From an uncultured Ruminococcus sp. (GTDB taxonomy: Bacteria > Bacillota > Clostridia > Oscillospirales > Ruminococcaceae): 64,000 nucleotides of DNA. Below the pieces are notes generated by a model that was not told the DNA's origin, made no database searches, and worked only from the letters and a program-made list of their open reading frames with translations. This document shows positions 8,066 to 16,670 of this stretch, in pieces; position 1 is the stretch's first letter, and each line of letters starts with the position of its first letter. Position numbers and translations under genes: made by a program. The stretch covers positions 1 to 64,000 of the forward strand of contig CADAES010000009.1 in NCBI GenBank assembly GCA_902786975.1. The letters run 5' to 3'.

Positions 8066-8707
8066 ATGAAAACGCTATATCCGTTAAGTTCGTTTAACAA
8101 AACTGAGCTTGAGGGCTTTGAAAAATGCTTCTGTCCGGTCGTCAGAAGCTACAGCAGGGGAGAGGTGATAATGCGGCTGGACGAGGAGAACAACTACGTC
8201 GGGGTGATAGCGTCCGGCACGGCGCACCTTGTCACGACGACGTTTGACGGCACGAAAACGATAATCGACTATTTTGAGCCGGGCAACATTTTCGGCAGGC
8301 GCTTTTCGCCCTGCACGCAGATAGACCCGTATCTGGTGACAGCAAAGACAAAGTGCACAGTCTGGCTGGTCGAATACGAGCGTGTGATAACCTGCTGTGA
8401 AAAGCGCTGTGAGAAGCATATCCGTCTTATCGACTTGATGATACTTACGATGGCCCGCCGTGCCCAGCTGCACGTAGAGGTGCTCGGAAAACGCAGTATC
8501 AGAGGAAAGCTGATGTCGTATTTCTCGCATATCTCACGTTCACGGGAGAGCAGGACTTTTGTGCTGCCGCTTTCCCTGTCCGATCTTGCAGACTATATCT
8601 CCGTGGATCGAAGCGCTATGATGCGTGAAATAAAAAATCTGAATAACGAGAAGATCATCGTCTCCCACGCAAATAAAGTAACTATTCTAAAAGACGTAAA
8701 CGTATAA
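8066..8707 (+). CDS. Crp/Fnr-family transcription regulator
   Basis: 213 residues. The N-terminal half (about 20-120) is a cyclic-nucleotide-binding-type beta roll with the strand pattern MRLDEENNYVGVIASGTAHL and DYFEPGNIFG. The C-terminal third (about 140-205) is a winged helix with LSDLADYISVDRSAMMREI as the recognition region. There is no N-terminal four-Cys iron-sulfur motif as in E. coli FNR, although Cys residues are present at about 14, 82, 93, 109, 110 and 114. AGAGGG precedes the ATG by about 9 bases. It is divergent from nrdD, so oxygen, redox or nitrosative control of nrdD is plausible but unproven. The effector is unknown. Confidence 0.88.
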   Translation: MKTLYPLSSFNKTELEGFEKCFCPVVRSYSRGEVIMRLDEENNYVGVIASGTAHLVTTTFDGTKTIIDYFEPGNIFGRRFSPCTQIDPYLVTAKTKCTVWLVEYERVITCCEKRCEKHIRLIDLMILTMARRAQLHVEVLGKRSIRGKLMSYFSHISRSRESRTFVLPLSLSDLADYISVDRSAMMREIKNLNNEKIIVSHANKVTILKDVNV

Positions 8708-8738
8708 AACAGAGCCTACAAATCTGATCTATGACAAC

Positions 8739-8766
8739 AAAAAAGCCGCCCTTTACGGACGGCTTT
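8739..8766 (-). terminator. Terminator of the Bax-inhibitor-like gene
   Basis: Stem AAAGCCGCC with GGACGGCTTT (one bulge), followed on the minus strand by a run of T residues. It may also serve the convergent crp/fnr-type gene. Confidence 0.75.
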
Positions 8767-8778
8767 AGATTTGTGATA

Positions 8779-9831
8779 TTATTTGTTGTTCTGAATCCTT
8801 GCGAGGAGCTGGAGGACTTTGAGGTAGAGGTAGATAACACCTGTGATAAGTCCGAAGCTTGCGACCCACTCATACTGTTTCGGGAGGCCCTGCTGAACTG
8901 TCTGAGCTGCGTTGTCGAAATCGCAGGTGAGGACAGCTGAAGCGAGGAACACGCCGATAACAGCGAACAGGATACCGAGAGGTCCGTTATTTACTCTGAT
9001 GATAGCTTCTACGATAGCCGAGTTAGGAGCGACGAGAGCCATTACCAGGAAGATAAGACCGCCGATAATAGAAACGAGCAGGGTAGTGTAAACTATCTTT
9101 CTGAATCTGCCTGTAACACGGATAATTCCCTTTGTGTAAAGCACGGTGAGCACGCCAATAATAAGCAGTGTAAGACCGAGAGCTTCATAAACGATGCCTT
9201 GGTACTCGCTTGCGTAGGCATACGATGTGAAAGTAACGAGATAGCCCATGCACACACAGTAGACCGTACCGAACAAAGCGGTAGTCTTAGGTGCGAATGC
9301 GGTAACGATACCTGCGACAAGCGAAAGAATGATAGCGCCGATGTATATAGGGAACTCCTGCGGATACATCAGCTGACCCTCTTCAAGTGCGCTTGAACTT
9401 GCGAATGTCGAATGAAGGATAAAGAAAGCTGCAAGTCCCAGAGCAAAGACCATTACAAAATATACAGTCTTTGCAGCGACGCCGTTGAATGTCGAAACAT
9501 CATCGCCGGCAGCCTCGCCTGCGTGCTTTGAAAGATTCTTGATACGTGGGTTCGCAAAAGAGTCAAAGAACGAGCTTTGCTGTCTCACGCCCTGTCCGTT
9601 GTAATTGTTGTACTGCTGATTGAACGGCTGATTGTACTGCTGATTGTACTGCTGGCTGTACTGCTGATTGTAGCCGTTATAGCCGTTGTTCATATTCTGA
9701 CCGCCGAACATATTTTGGTTGAACTGGGTGTTTCCGTTGTTATAGCCGTTATTGTAGCCATTATTATAGCCGTTGTTATAGCCGTTGTTGAACCCATTTC
9801 CGCCGTTGCCGTTGTTGTTGGTAAAGTTCAT
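8779..9831 (-). CDS. Bax inhibitor-1/YccA-like membrane protein with Asn/Gln/Gly-rich head
   Basis: 350 residues. The first 90 or so are low complexity: NGYNN units repeated four times, then QQYNQ units, almost entirely N, G, Y and Q. A short linker (about 90-120) leads to seven hydrophobic helices (about 128-348). The membrane part has the order and motifs of the BaxI_1 family: TAFAPKTTALFGTVY, then YQGIVYEALGLT, LYTKGIIRVTGRFRK, and CDFDNAAQTVQ near the end. Function in bacteria is unclear; relatives are cation or pH-responsive channels. The longer frame to 9882 is rejected because AAAGGGG precedes the ATG at 9831. Confidence 0.82.
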   Translation of the reverse strand: MNFTNNNGNGGNGFNNGYNNGYNNGYNNGYNNGNTQFNQNMFGGQNMNNGYNGYNQQYSQQYNQQYNQPFNQQYNNYNGQGVRQQSSFFDSFANPRIKNLSKHAGEAAGDDVSTFNGVAAKTVYFVMVFALGLAAFFILHSTFASSSALEEGQLMYPQEFPIYIGAIILSLVAGIVTAFAPKTTALFGTVYCVCMGYLVTFTSYAYASEYQGIVYEALGLTLLIIGVLTVLYTKGIIRVTGRFRKIVYTTLLVSIIGGLIFLVMALVAPNSAIVEAIIRVNNGPLGILFAVIGVFLASAVLTCDFDNAAQTVQQGLPKQYEWVASFGLITGVIYLYLKVLQLLARIQNNK

Positions 9832-9861
9832 ATACCTACCCCTTTCTTTGGTTTTAAAATC

Positions 9862-9891
9862 ATTATAGCAATACCTTGACAAAAAGTCAAG
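9862..9891 (-). promoter_or_regulatory. Promoter of the Bax-inhibitor-like gene, with inverted repeat
   Basis: On the minus strand TTGACT (9890-9885), 17 bases, TATAAT (9867-9862). A perfect inverted repeat CTTGAC-5-GTCAAG (9875-9891) covers the -35 box and may be an operator. The remainder of this gap (9892-9996) holds only a small hairpin near 9937-9956. Confidence 0.75.
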
Positions 9892-9996
9892 ATGCTTATG
9901 CTATTATTCCCCTGTTTTTGGCTTGTAAACAAAAACCCACGGCGTGAACCGTGGATCTTTGCTAAAGGAAGTTTAGAAAAATATGAAGAAAAAATT

Positions 9997-10034
9997 ATGA
10001 AGATATCACTTCATTGACTAAATGATATCTTCAT
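9997..10034 (-). terminator. Terminator of the MoxR-type ATPase gene
   Basis: A perfect 12-bp stem (9997-10008 with 10023-10034) with a 14-base loop, then an A/T run giving TTTTTT on the minus strand, 45 bases after the stop at 10080. Confidence 0.85.
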
Positions 10035-10079
10035 AATGTGATAATTAAATGATAGAATTACGAATATCAGCCGAAAATC

Positions 10080-11612
10080 TTATGCCTGACCGAGGACCTC
10101 GTCGTTAGCAAGGCAGTCCTCAAGGTTGAGCTCATACAGGTTGTTGTATGTAGGAGTCTGAACAGGCTCGCCTGCGAGCTGATAGAAGTGGTCTGAGCCG
10201 TACTTGGTGATAAAGTCTGTGGTATGGCAGTTTACCTTGAGCTCCTTGATAAGTCTCTTGACCTCAACGCTGTCGGCGCCGCAGCTGTACTCGAAGAATC
10301 TGAAGATGTTTTCAAGTCCTGACATAGACTGCTCGGTAACGCTCTTTGCAGCTACAAGCAGCTTATTAAATGCGTTCTGGAGGATCTGAGTACACTTCTT
10401 CTTGTTATCGTTGCCCTCGTTGGTACACTTGTCGATGTAAGCGTACAGGTTGTGCAGGATCCAGTGCTGGATCTTCTTGTTGGAAGGCGAGATATTTCTT
10501 GCACGGATAGCCTTTTCAAGGTTCTTGTCCGTGTTCATGATATGCTCGGTGAGTATCTGTCTGGAAGAAAGACCGCTGTTGATCTTGATGACAACGTCCT
10601 CAAGCATAGGATGCATCTGTCTTATCATCTTCTCCATCTGGATACAGCTTCTCATCGTGTATGTAACGCTGTCTATGAGCAGCAGCATAACTGCGAGCTT
10701 CTCATCGTCCTCAGCAGCGTTGTAGTTGTCAACGTCCTCCTGAGTGAATGCGCCCTCGAGGATAGCGTCGATATCGTACTTCTCACGGTAGGTATTGAAA
10801 TAGTCATAGTATGCGGAGAAGCCGGTGTGAACGTCGTCCTTCTGGAGGTACTGAGCGATAAGGGTATCGTCAACGGGGATACCTATCTCTTCATACAGCT
10901 GCATCATTTCCGAAAGGTCTTCCCATGCACGGGAGGTAACTATCTCCTTCTTGTCCGGGTGAACAAGATAATAATGCTCGGGGTGGAGTTTCAGATATGT
11001 CATGATGCACGGATGAACGCCTGCATAGTAAGCGTACTCCATCCAGATAGACAAAACAGCTTCGCAGTCAACTCTCTTGAAACGGTCCCATGTAGCCATA
11101 TCGAATTCAACAACAGATCTGTTGTACTCGGGCGGGTTACCGGCTGTAACGATTACCCATCCGGGAGGGATCTGGTGAAGTCCGAAGATCTTGTACTGCA
11201 GGAACTGGAGCATGATAGGTGCCAGCGATGTGGATACGCAGTTGATTTCATCGAGGAACAGGATACCCTCACGGATACCTGTATCTTCCATTGTGTTGTA
11301 GATGTTTGCGATGATCTCACTCATAGTATACTCGGATACCTGCTCGTCCTTACCGATATAGTTTCTTGTAACGATGTTCGGAAGACCCATTGCAGATTCT
11401 CTGGTCTGGTGAGCCATTGAGTAGGAAATGAGGTTCAGCCCTGTTTCCTGAGCGATCTGTTCCATGATCGCAGTTTTACCGATACCGGGAGCACCCAGCA
11501 GGAATATAGGACGCTGGTGCTCGATGCTTATCTTGTAATCACCGAATTCGTCCTTGATCAGATAAGCGGTAATGGCATTTTTGATCTGGTCTTTTGCTTC
11601 TCTAATATTCAT
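10080..11612 (-). CDS. MoxR-type AAA+ ATPase
   Basis: 510 residues. The AAA+ core occupies the first 230: Walker A GAPGIGKTA (about 38-46), Walker B ILFLDEIN (about 119-126), sensor region VIVTAGNPPEYNRS (about 155-168) and an Arg-containing WDRFKRV. This layout fits the AAA_5/MoxR clade, chaperone-like ATPases that often work with von Willebrand A proteins. The C-terminal 270 residues are helical and charged, longer than in typical MoxR (about 330 aa), and I recognise no domain there. A VWA-containing secreted protein is encoded divergently next door, a suggestive pairing. Transcribed from a perfect consensus promoter at 11736-11708. Confidence 0.85.
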   Translation of the reverse strand: MNIREAKDQIKNAITAYLIKDEFGDYKISIEHQRPIFLLGAPGIGKTAIMEQIAQETGLNLISYSMAHQTRESAMGLPNIVTRNYIGKDEQVSEYTMSEIIANIYNTMEDTGIREGILFLDEINCVSTSLAPIMLQFLQYKIFGLHQIPPGWVIVTAGNPPEYNRSVVEFDMATWDRFKRVDCEAVLSIWMEYAYYAGVHPCIMTYLKLHPEHYYLVHPDKKEIVTSRAWEDLSEMMQLYEEIGIPVDDTLIAQYLQKDDVHTGFSAYYDYFNTYREKYDIDAILEGAFTQEDVDNYNAAEDDEKLAVMLLLIDSVTYTMRSCIQMEKMIRQMHPMLEDVVIKINSGLSSRQILTEHIMNTDKNLEKAIRARNISPSNKKIQHWILHNLYAYIDKCTNEGNDNKKKCTQILQNAFNKLLVAAKSVTEQSMSGLENIFRFFEYSCGADSVEVKRLIKELKVNCHTTDFITKYGSDHFYQLAGEPVQTPTYNNLYELNLEDCLANDEVLGQA

Positions 11613-11707
11613 AACAATACCCCTTCGTCTGTATGCAGCGGGTGATATTTTTTATCGGTCAAGGCAACTGATAAAACCCATTAACCTGCATAAGTTTTAA
11701 CAAAAAT

Positions 11708-11736
11708 ATTATACACTAATCACAAAAATATGTCAA
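11708..11736 (-). promoter_or_regulatory. Consensus promoter of the MoxR-type gene
   Basis: On the minus strand TTGACA (11736-11731), 17 bases, TATAAT (11713-11708): an exact sigma-A consensus. It leaves a leader of about 90 bases that contains a TTTTATC/GATAAAA hairpin. Confidence 0.88.
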
Positions 11737-11840
11737 CCGCTTTTTTTATTTTGTACGCTTATACGGTCGCAAGTCTGAAAATCTGTACGATATGATAAGA
11801 AAAAGAGAAAAAAGTGTTAAAGCACGTTTTCGGGCGTAAA

Positions 11841-11874
11841 AAGGGCAGTTCCGTAGGGCGCCGCCGATGCCCTT
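11841..11874. other. Intergenic hairpin, unassigned
   Basis: The 520-base gap between the MoxR and VWA genes holds two promoters, a structured leader and this hairpin (stem AAGGGCA with TGCCCTT, GC-rich interior, five T residues on the minus-strand side). Nothing obvious is transcribed into it. It may be a remnant of an intergenic repeat. The rest, 11737-11840 and 11875-11996, shows nothing I can name. Confidence 0.4.
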
Positions 11875-11996
11875 AAGGCGTGTGTGTCAAAATGCACAAA
11901 AACCGCAGCGAAATTTCGTCAAATAAGTATCCCGTCTGACAAATGTTTATTGCAGTTGCTTAAAAGAACACTTAACATTTTGTACAAGTTTTAGCC

Positions 11997-12025
11997 TTGA
12001 AAAAGGTTGATAATCGTGGTAAAAT
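11997..12025 (+). promoter_or_regulatory. Promoter of the VWA protein gene
   Basis: TTGAAA (11997-12002), 17 bases, TAAAAT (12020-12025). The -35 TTG coincides with the first in-frame TTG of the open frame. That TTG is therefore promoter DNA, not the translation start. Confidence 0.8.
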
Positions 12026-12047
12026 AATAGTACATAAGAATATAGTT

Positions 12048-12124
12048 TATATCAGCGGTCCCAAGGCTTCCGGAGGACCGCATTTATTACAGGTTATGGC
12101 ACAGCTGCAAGCTGATATAGGAGG
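12048..12124 (+). promoter_or_regulatory. Structured 5' leader ending in the Shine-Dalgarno of the VWA gene
   Basis: A closing stem TATATCAGC (12048-12056) pairs perfectly with GCTGATATA (12111-12119), whose last A is also the first base of the AGGAGG ribosome binding site (12119-12124). Inside are a stem GGTCC/GGACC (12057-12061 with 12075-12079) and a hairpin CAGCT-GCAA-GCTG type fold (12102-12114). That hairpin uses the same GCTG as the closing stem, so the two folds exclude each other. This looks like a translational switch or autoregulatory leader. It matches no riboswitch class I know. Confidence 0.5.
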
Positions 12125-12131
12125 TCACGGT

Positions 12132-14471
12132 TTGAAAAGAAAAGTTAACGATGCTCACGATGCTTTTGTCAGGAGCCTGAATGCAAGCGTCCGCAGGCGA
12201 AGACTGAAGATAGCTGCCGTTATAATGGTCATAGTCATCGGTATTGCCGCATTTTTCGTGGTGAGGGCTATCATAAAGCATAATCAGGAGGTCGCAGCCG
12301 CAAAGGCTTCGATGGTGCAGATAGACATCAACTCCACCTTCAAGCCTGCCGAGTTCCCGCCCGAGGGCGACTGGGATACCGACGGGATAAAGAATAAGAA
12401 CGAGAATGAAAAGGGCACCAATGTTCAGAATGAGGATACCGACGGTGACGGCGTATGCGACGGTGACGAGGTAAAGCTGAGTCTTGACCCGCTCAAAGAG
12501 GACACCGACGGCGACGGAGTGCTTGACGGGTATGAGCTGATAGCAGGCCTTAGCCCGAAGAGAGTCGCAAGCGATGAGGCTACGGACGATGCAAAGAGAA
12601 TAATGACTGTTGAAAAGAACGAGGGCGATGCAACGCTGATACTCAAGGGCAACGCAAACGTTGCAGAGGTATCTATCGAGGAACTGGGGCTTGTTGGAAT
12701 CAGCGCCAACACCAGCGTAGTTTCAAAGGTGTACAGCATATACTCCGACAACAAGTTTGAGGGCGCAACGCTTAAATTCAAGATAGACAAGAGCAAGCTC
12801 AAAAGAATGGGTCTGAGCCTGAGCGACATTTCGGTATTGAAATTCGACATAGACAAAAAGACCTATTCAAAGATCAATACCACCGCAAACGAGTCCAACA
12901 GCACCGTATCCGCCGAGATAAAGGGGTTGGGCACATATGTTGCGGGCGTTGAAAAGACGGTCAACGTAAAGCCGACCACAAGGGTATGCTTCCTTATCGA
13001 CAACTCGGGTTCGATGTATCCAGAGAGTATGTGTGCTGGCTCGACCGAGAACGATGTTGAGTTCAAAAGGCTCAGCTTTGCACAGAGCCTTGTCGGCAAG
13101 TTTGACGACGACTATCAAATAGCTGTGTGCAAGTTCACGGGAACATATACCAAGATGCAGGACTTCACCTCCGACAAGAAAAAGATAGGCGATGTTTTCA
13201 GCGTCATTAAAAACGGCAAGGAGATCTTTAACGGCACACATTCACAGACCGCACTTAAGAACTGCATCAGCGAGTTTACCGACGCTAACAGCACAAAGTA
13301 TTCAAACATTATCGTAATGCTCACCGACGGCGAGTCTGACGAGACTGACGGTGCTAACATCGAGGAGCTGGTAAAGCTCGCAAAGGACAGCAACATCGTT
13401 ATCCTTACTGTCGGACTGGGACGTGACGCAGACAGAGTATGGCTGCAGAGGATAGCCTCGGGCACAGGCGGAAAGTATTACTCCGCTTCCGATGCCAACG
13501 CTCTGGACGATGTTTACAAGAGCATCGTCACCACGCTCAACTACGAGATAGTTACATACAGCGGAAATGACGAAATCAAGGGCTATTCGCTGTACAATAC
13601 AGGATTTGACCCCAAGAAGAACGGCTTTGCGTTCAAGAATTTCAGAACGGCTACCACCTCCAGCGTTGACTTCGGAATGGCGGTAATGGCAAGAGACTGG
13701 TATATCGGAAAGCTCAGCACCTCCTTGAAGGATATCCTGCCCAACGACGACAGCACGCAGAAGGTGCAGGCGGCAGGTTACGACTTGAAGGGCACGAGGT
13801 TCGGAGATATGTACGACCAGCGCAGAGAGCTTCACGATGTCGATTCGGAGCTGTTCAGCGGCAAGTATTCGGACGTCAGAAAGTATCTTGACTATTCAAG
13901 CTCGGGCGACAAGCTCCAGATAGACGAGGATTGCTACAACGACGCTATGAGCAAGGGCTGGAAGGTCTACACCGCACCTGTTGAGGGCTCGGCTCTTAAA
14001 TGGAAGCAGGTCGATCTGCTCTCGCTGGATATAGCAGATTCCATCGAGAAGATAAAGGACGGCTACGGCAAGGATTCCTCGGAGTTTGCAAAGGCTCTGT
14101 ACAGGCTCAACGCTTTGCAGTGGGACGACAGCAAGGACGAGTTCAAGCTCAACAGCAAGGAAGGCTTCGACGAGCTCAAAAAGCAGCTCAGCCTCGGCGT
14201 TCCCGTGGTAATGACCATCGACGGCACACATACCGTCAACGCTATCGGAATGATACAGGATTCGCTTTGTCACAGAAAGTTTATCCTTCAGGTATACGAC
14301 AACAACTACCCCAACGAGAAGAAGGAGCTTTACATCGAAAAGAGAATGATATGCAGGCTCAACATAGACGACAGCGGTAAGGCTAACGTTATCAAAACAG
14401 ATTTCACCTACTCCGCCAAATATGAAGGCAAGCTTGTGGGAATATCCTTCTCAAAGGTAGACGAACACTGA
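12132..14471 (+). CDS. Membrane-anchored VWA-domain protein with calcium-binding repeats
   Basis: 779 residues with a TTG start at 12132, chosen because AGGAGG lies 7 bases upstream. A short basic cytoplasmic head is followed by one membrane helix (about 26-46). Two thrombospondin-3-like calcium repeats, DTDGDGVCDGDE and DTDGDGVLDGYE, lie at about 97-135. A beta-rich region follows (about 150-280). The VWA domain (about 290-480) has the MIDAS motif DNSGSMYPES and the downstream VMLTDGESDETDG. The last 200 residues resemble a papain-like/C39-type fold: GVPVVMTIDGTHTVNAIG, then LQVYDNNYPNEKK. No clear catalytic Cys stands before that His. It is exported and faces outward. Divergent from the MoxR ATPase; a functional link is inference. 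Confidence 0.82.
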   Translation: MKRKVNDAHDAFVRSLNASVRRRRLKIAAVIMVIVIGIAAFFVVRAIIKHNQEVAAAKASMVQIDINSTFKPAEFPPEGDWDTDGIKNKNENEKGTNVQNEDTDGDGVCDGDEVKLSLDPLKEDTDGDGVLDGYELIAGLSPKRVASDEATDDAKRIMTVEKNEGDATLILKGNANVAEVSIEELGLVGISANTSVVSKVYSIYSDNKFEGATLKFKIDKSKLKRMGLSLSDISVLKFDIDKKTYSKINTTANESNSTVSAEIKGLGTYVAGVEKTVNVKPTTRVCFLIDNSGSMYPESMCAGSTENDVEFKRLSFAQSLVGKFDDDYQIAVCKFTGTYTKMQDFTSDKKKIGDVFSVIKNGKEIFNGTHSQTALKNCISEFTDANSTKYSNIIVMLTDGESDETDGANIEELVKLAKDSNIVILTVGLGRDADRVWLQRIASGTGGKYYSASDANALDDVYKSIVTTLNYEIVTYSGNDEIKGYSLYNTGFDPKKNGFAFKNFRTATTSSVDFGMAVMARDWYIGKLSTSLKDILPNDDSTQKVQAAGYDLKGTRFGDMYDQRRELHDVDSELFSGKYSDVRKYLDYSSSGDKLQIDEDCYNDAMSKGWKVYTAPVEGSALKWKQVDLLSLDIADSIEKIKDGYGKDSSEFAKALYRLNALQWDDSKDEFKLNSKEGFDELKKQLSLGVPVVMTIDGTHTVNAIGMIQDSLCHRKFILQVYDNNYPNEKKELYIEKRMICRLNIDDSGKANVIKTDFTYSAKYEGKLVGISFSKVDEH

Positions 14472-14478
14472 TACTTTT

Positions 14479-14510
14479 AAAGGGACTGCCTCAGGGCAGT
14501 CCCTTTTTTT
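14479..14510 (+). terminator. Terminator of the VWA gene
   Basis: A 12-base stem AAAGGGACTGCC pairs with GGCAGTCCCTTT (4-base loop), then T7. Confidence 0.92.
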
Positions 14511-14523
14511 GTGTGCAGGGCGC

Positions 14524-14552
14524 AAAAAAACTCTCCCCGGGATACGGGGAGA
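14524..14552 (-). terminator. Terminator of the ABC exporter operon
   Basis: Stem TCTCCCC (14532-14538) with GGGGAGA (14546-14552), followed on the minus strand by T7. It lies 24 bases after the permease stop. Confidence 0.85.
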
Positions 14553-14575
14553 ACTTTAGGTTTGTATCGTAAGTA

Positions 14576-15895
14576 TTATTCGTCGTCGTAGGAAGGCTTC
14601 TTCTTTCCGAACAGGCCGCCGCTCTTTTTCTTTCCGCCGCCGAGCGTCAGAGTGAATATCTTGTCGCTCATGAATATCCTCAGAGCAAGGAACAGGAATA
14701 TGCACAGCACTATGAACTGATATATCAGTCCGAACGTGTAGACGTCGTAGTGACCGAAAGTTACGTTCTGGTTCGCTACAAAAGCGTGTGTGAACGGGAT
14801 AGCGTATGTAACGTACTTGATAACGGGAGAAGCTGAATTTACATCAATGAACATAGTTACGAAGTACGGAACCATAGCCAGCAGCATGATAGGCAGCTGG
14901 AGAGTCTGTGCGCTCTTTGCGTCCTTAGCAAGTGCGCCGAGTATGATAGATATCGAAAGAACGATAAGTATCGTCATGAACATCTGCAGACCTACGAGGA
15001 TATAGTCGCCCACGCTCATCGAAAGACCAAGGCTCTTGAGTACCTCCTCGGTGTTCTTGTCGCTTGATATGTCGCCTGTGATGCCCGACATCATTCTGCT
15101 CATACCGAACATATAAACAGCAGCCTGGAGTGCGGCAACGATAGCGGCAGACAGCATCTTTGCGGTGATTACCGAAAGTCTTGAAACAGGCGAAGAAAGC
15201 AGAGTTTCAAGGGTCTTGTCGAGCTTCTCTGTCGAGATAGCGTTCATTATCATCTGCGAAGAATACATTATCAGCAGGAACATTACGATAGGAATAAACA
15301 TTGACTGTGAGCTGATGATGCTTGTCAGCTTTGCGCTTTCTACCTTGTCCTGCTTGTCGGAAACGACTGTGTACTCCTCAAGCTTGATAGGATCTTCGAG
15401 CTGTTTTACGGTATCTTTGTCAAGCTGGCTCTGTGAATAGATTGTGGACTTGATGCCGCTCTGAAGTACCCCCAGAGCCTTCTGCGAGCCTGTATTGGCG
15501 TTTGAGAAGGTAGCGGTAGACGTTATTCTCTGAGCATACTTAATGGTAGCTGTTTCGTGCTTCATTACCTGCTCGGTAAAGCCCTTTGGAATGATAACAA
15601 TGCTCTTGTGGTCGGTGCTGTTCAGAACACCTGTGTAATCTTCGGAGTCTATATCGACCTTTCTGACCTCGGTGTCCTTGTCGTCCTCAATAGCTTTTAT
15701 CATAGCTTTTGTGAAATCTGTTTCGTCCTGGTCACAGATCGTTATTGTCGTAGCGTCTTTCTTTACATCGTCAACGGCCTTAGACATCGCCTTTCCTGCG
15801 AAGATAAGAACGAACACCATAAGGAACATTGTTGCGATGGTCGTTACGCTGAGCATTTCTTTAAGCTCTTTCTTAAAAAGAATAGAAAATTTCAA
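14576..15895 (-). CDS. ABC-2 type exporter permease (NatB-like)
   Basis: 439 residues. One helix near the N-terminus (about 18-36) is followed by an extracellular domain of about 150 residues. A cluster of five or six helices (about 195-410) includes EKLDKTLETLLSSPVSR, the cytoplasmic loop typical of NatB/YhaP-like ABC-2 permeases. A basic C-terminal tail with KKKSGG follows. It pairs with the ATPase encoded just upstream; the genes overlap by 4 bases (ATGA). The substrate is unknown; sodium, peptide or antibiotic export are family options. Confidence 0.88.
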   Translation of the reverse strand: MKFSILFKKELKEMLSVTTIATMFLMVFVLIFAGKAMSKAVDDVKKDATTITICDQDETDFTKAMIKAIEDDKDTEVRKVDIDSEDYTGVLNSTDHKSIVIIPKGFTEQVMKHETATIKYAQRITSTATFSNANTGSQKALGVLQSGIKSTIYSQSQLDKDTVKQLEDPIKLEEYTVVSDKQDKVESAKLTSIISSQSMFIPIVMFLLIMYSSQMIMNAISTEKLDKTLETLLSSPVSRLSVITAKMLSAAIVAALQAAVYMFGMSRMMSGITGDISSDKNTEEVLKSLGLSMSVGDYILVGLQMFMTILIVLSISIILGALAKDAKSAQTLQLPIMLLAMVPYFVTMFIDVNSASPVIKYVTYAIPFTHAFVANQNVTFGHYDVYTFGLIYQFIVLCIFLFLALRIFMSDKIFTLTLGGGKKKSGGLFGKKKPSYDDE

Positions 15896-16623
15896 TGTAC
15901 CGTCACCACCTTTTCAAATACTTCTTCAAGGTTGGTCACACCGTACTTTTCAACAAGCTCCTTTGATGTGCCTACCTCGAGCAGGTGACCTTTTGAGATG
16001 ATGCCGACTCTGTCGGAAACGTATTCTATCTCCAGCATATTGTGCGAGGAGAGAAGAAAACTCATTCCCTCTGCGGAAAGCTTCTTTATCATTCTTCTTA
16101 TCTCAAGAGCGTTGATGATGTCAAGTCCCGATGTAGGCTCGTCAAGTATTGCCAGCGCTGGCTTTGACATGATAGCTCGTGCAAGCAGAAGTCTTCTTTG
16201 CATACCTCTTGAATAGTTGGATATCTTGTCGTTGAGCCTGTCGCCAAGCTCGCTTATCTCGCTGCCTCTCTTGACAAACTCCTCGATATCTTCCTTCTTC
16301 TTGGCATAAATGCCCGCCATAAAGCGCAGATATTCCGTGCCCCTCATAGTCTTGTAGGCACCTGCTTCATCGGGCAGATATGTGATGCATTCCCTTACCT
16401 TTTCAGGCTCTGTGAGAATACTGTGACCATCTACAACAGCGTCGCCTTCTGTGGCTTTGAGAAGCGTAGATATCATTCTGATCGTTGTTGTCTTTCCGGC
16501 GCCGTTAGGTCCGATAAGTGCGAATATCTCACCCTTGCGTACCTGGAAAGTGACATCTTCCGAAGCATATACCCCTTTTTTGTACTGCTTGGACAGTCCC
16601 TTTACGTCTAATACGACTTCCAA
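15892..16623 (-). CDS. ABC exporter ATP-binding protein (NatA-like)
   Basis: 243 residues, standard single-domain ABC ATPase. Walker A GPNGAGKTT (about 38-46), signature YSRGMQRRLLLARAI (about 137-151), Walker B LAILDEPTSGLD (about 157-168) and the switch His in LLSSHNM. First gene of a two-gene operon with the permease, under the promoter at 16699-16671. Confidence 0.94.
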   Translation of the reverse strand: MEVVLDVKGLSKQYKKGVYASEDVTFQVRKGEIFALIGPNGAGKTTTIRMISTLLKATEGDAVVDGHSILTEPEKVRECITYLPDEAGAYKTMRGTEYLRFMAGIYAKKKEDIEEFVKRGSEISELGDRLNDKISNYSRGMQRRLLLARAIMSKPALAILDEPTSGLDIINALEIRRMIKKLSAEGMSFLLSSHNMLEIEYVSDRVGIISKGHLLEVGTSKELVEKYGVTNLEEVFEKVVTVH

Positions 16624-16670
16624 AAAATTCTCCCCCTTTTTTTGTTTTAAGTCAGAATATGACCTTTAAC

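Noticed and set aside
12048..12124. Known riboswitch (c-di-GMP, SAM, THF, fluoride and others)
   Set aside because: None of the conserved core sequences I know is present, so no class is assigned.
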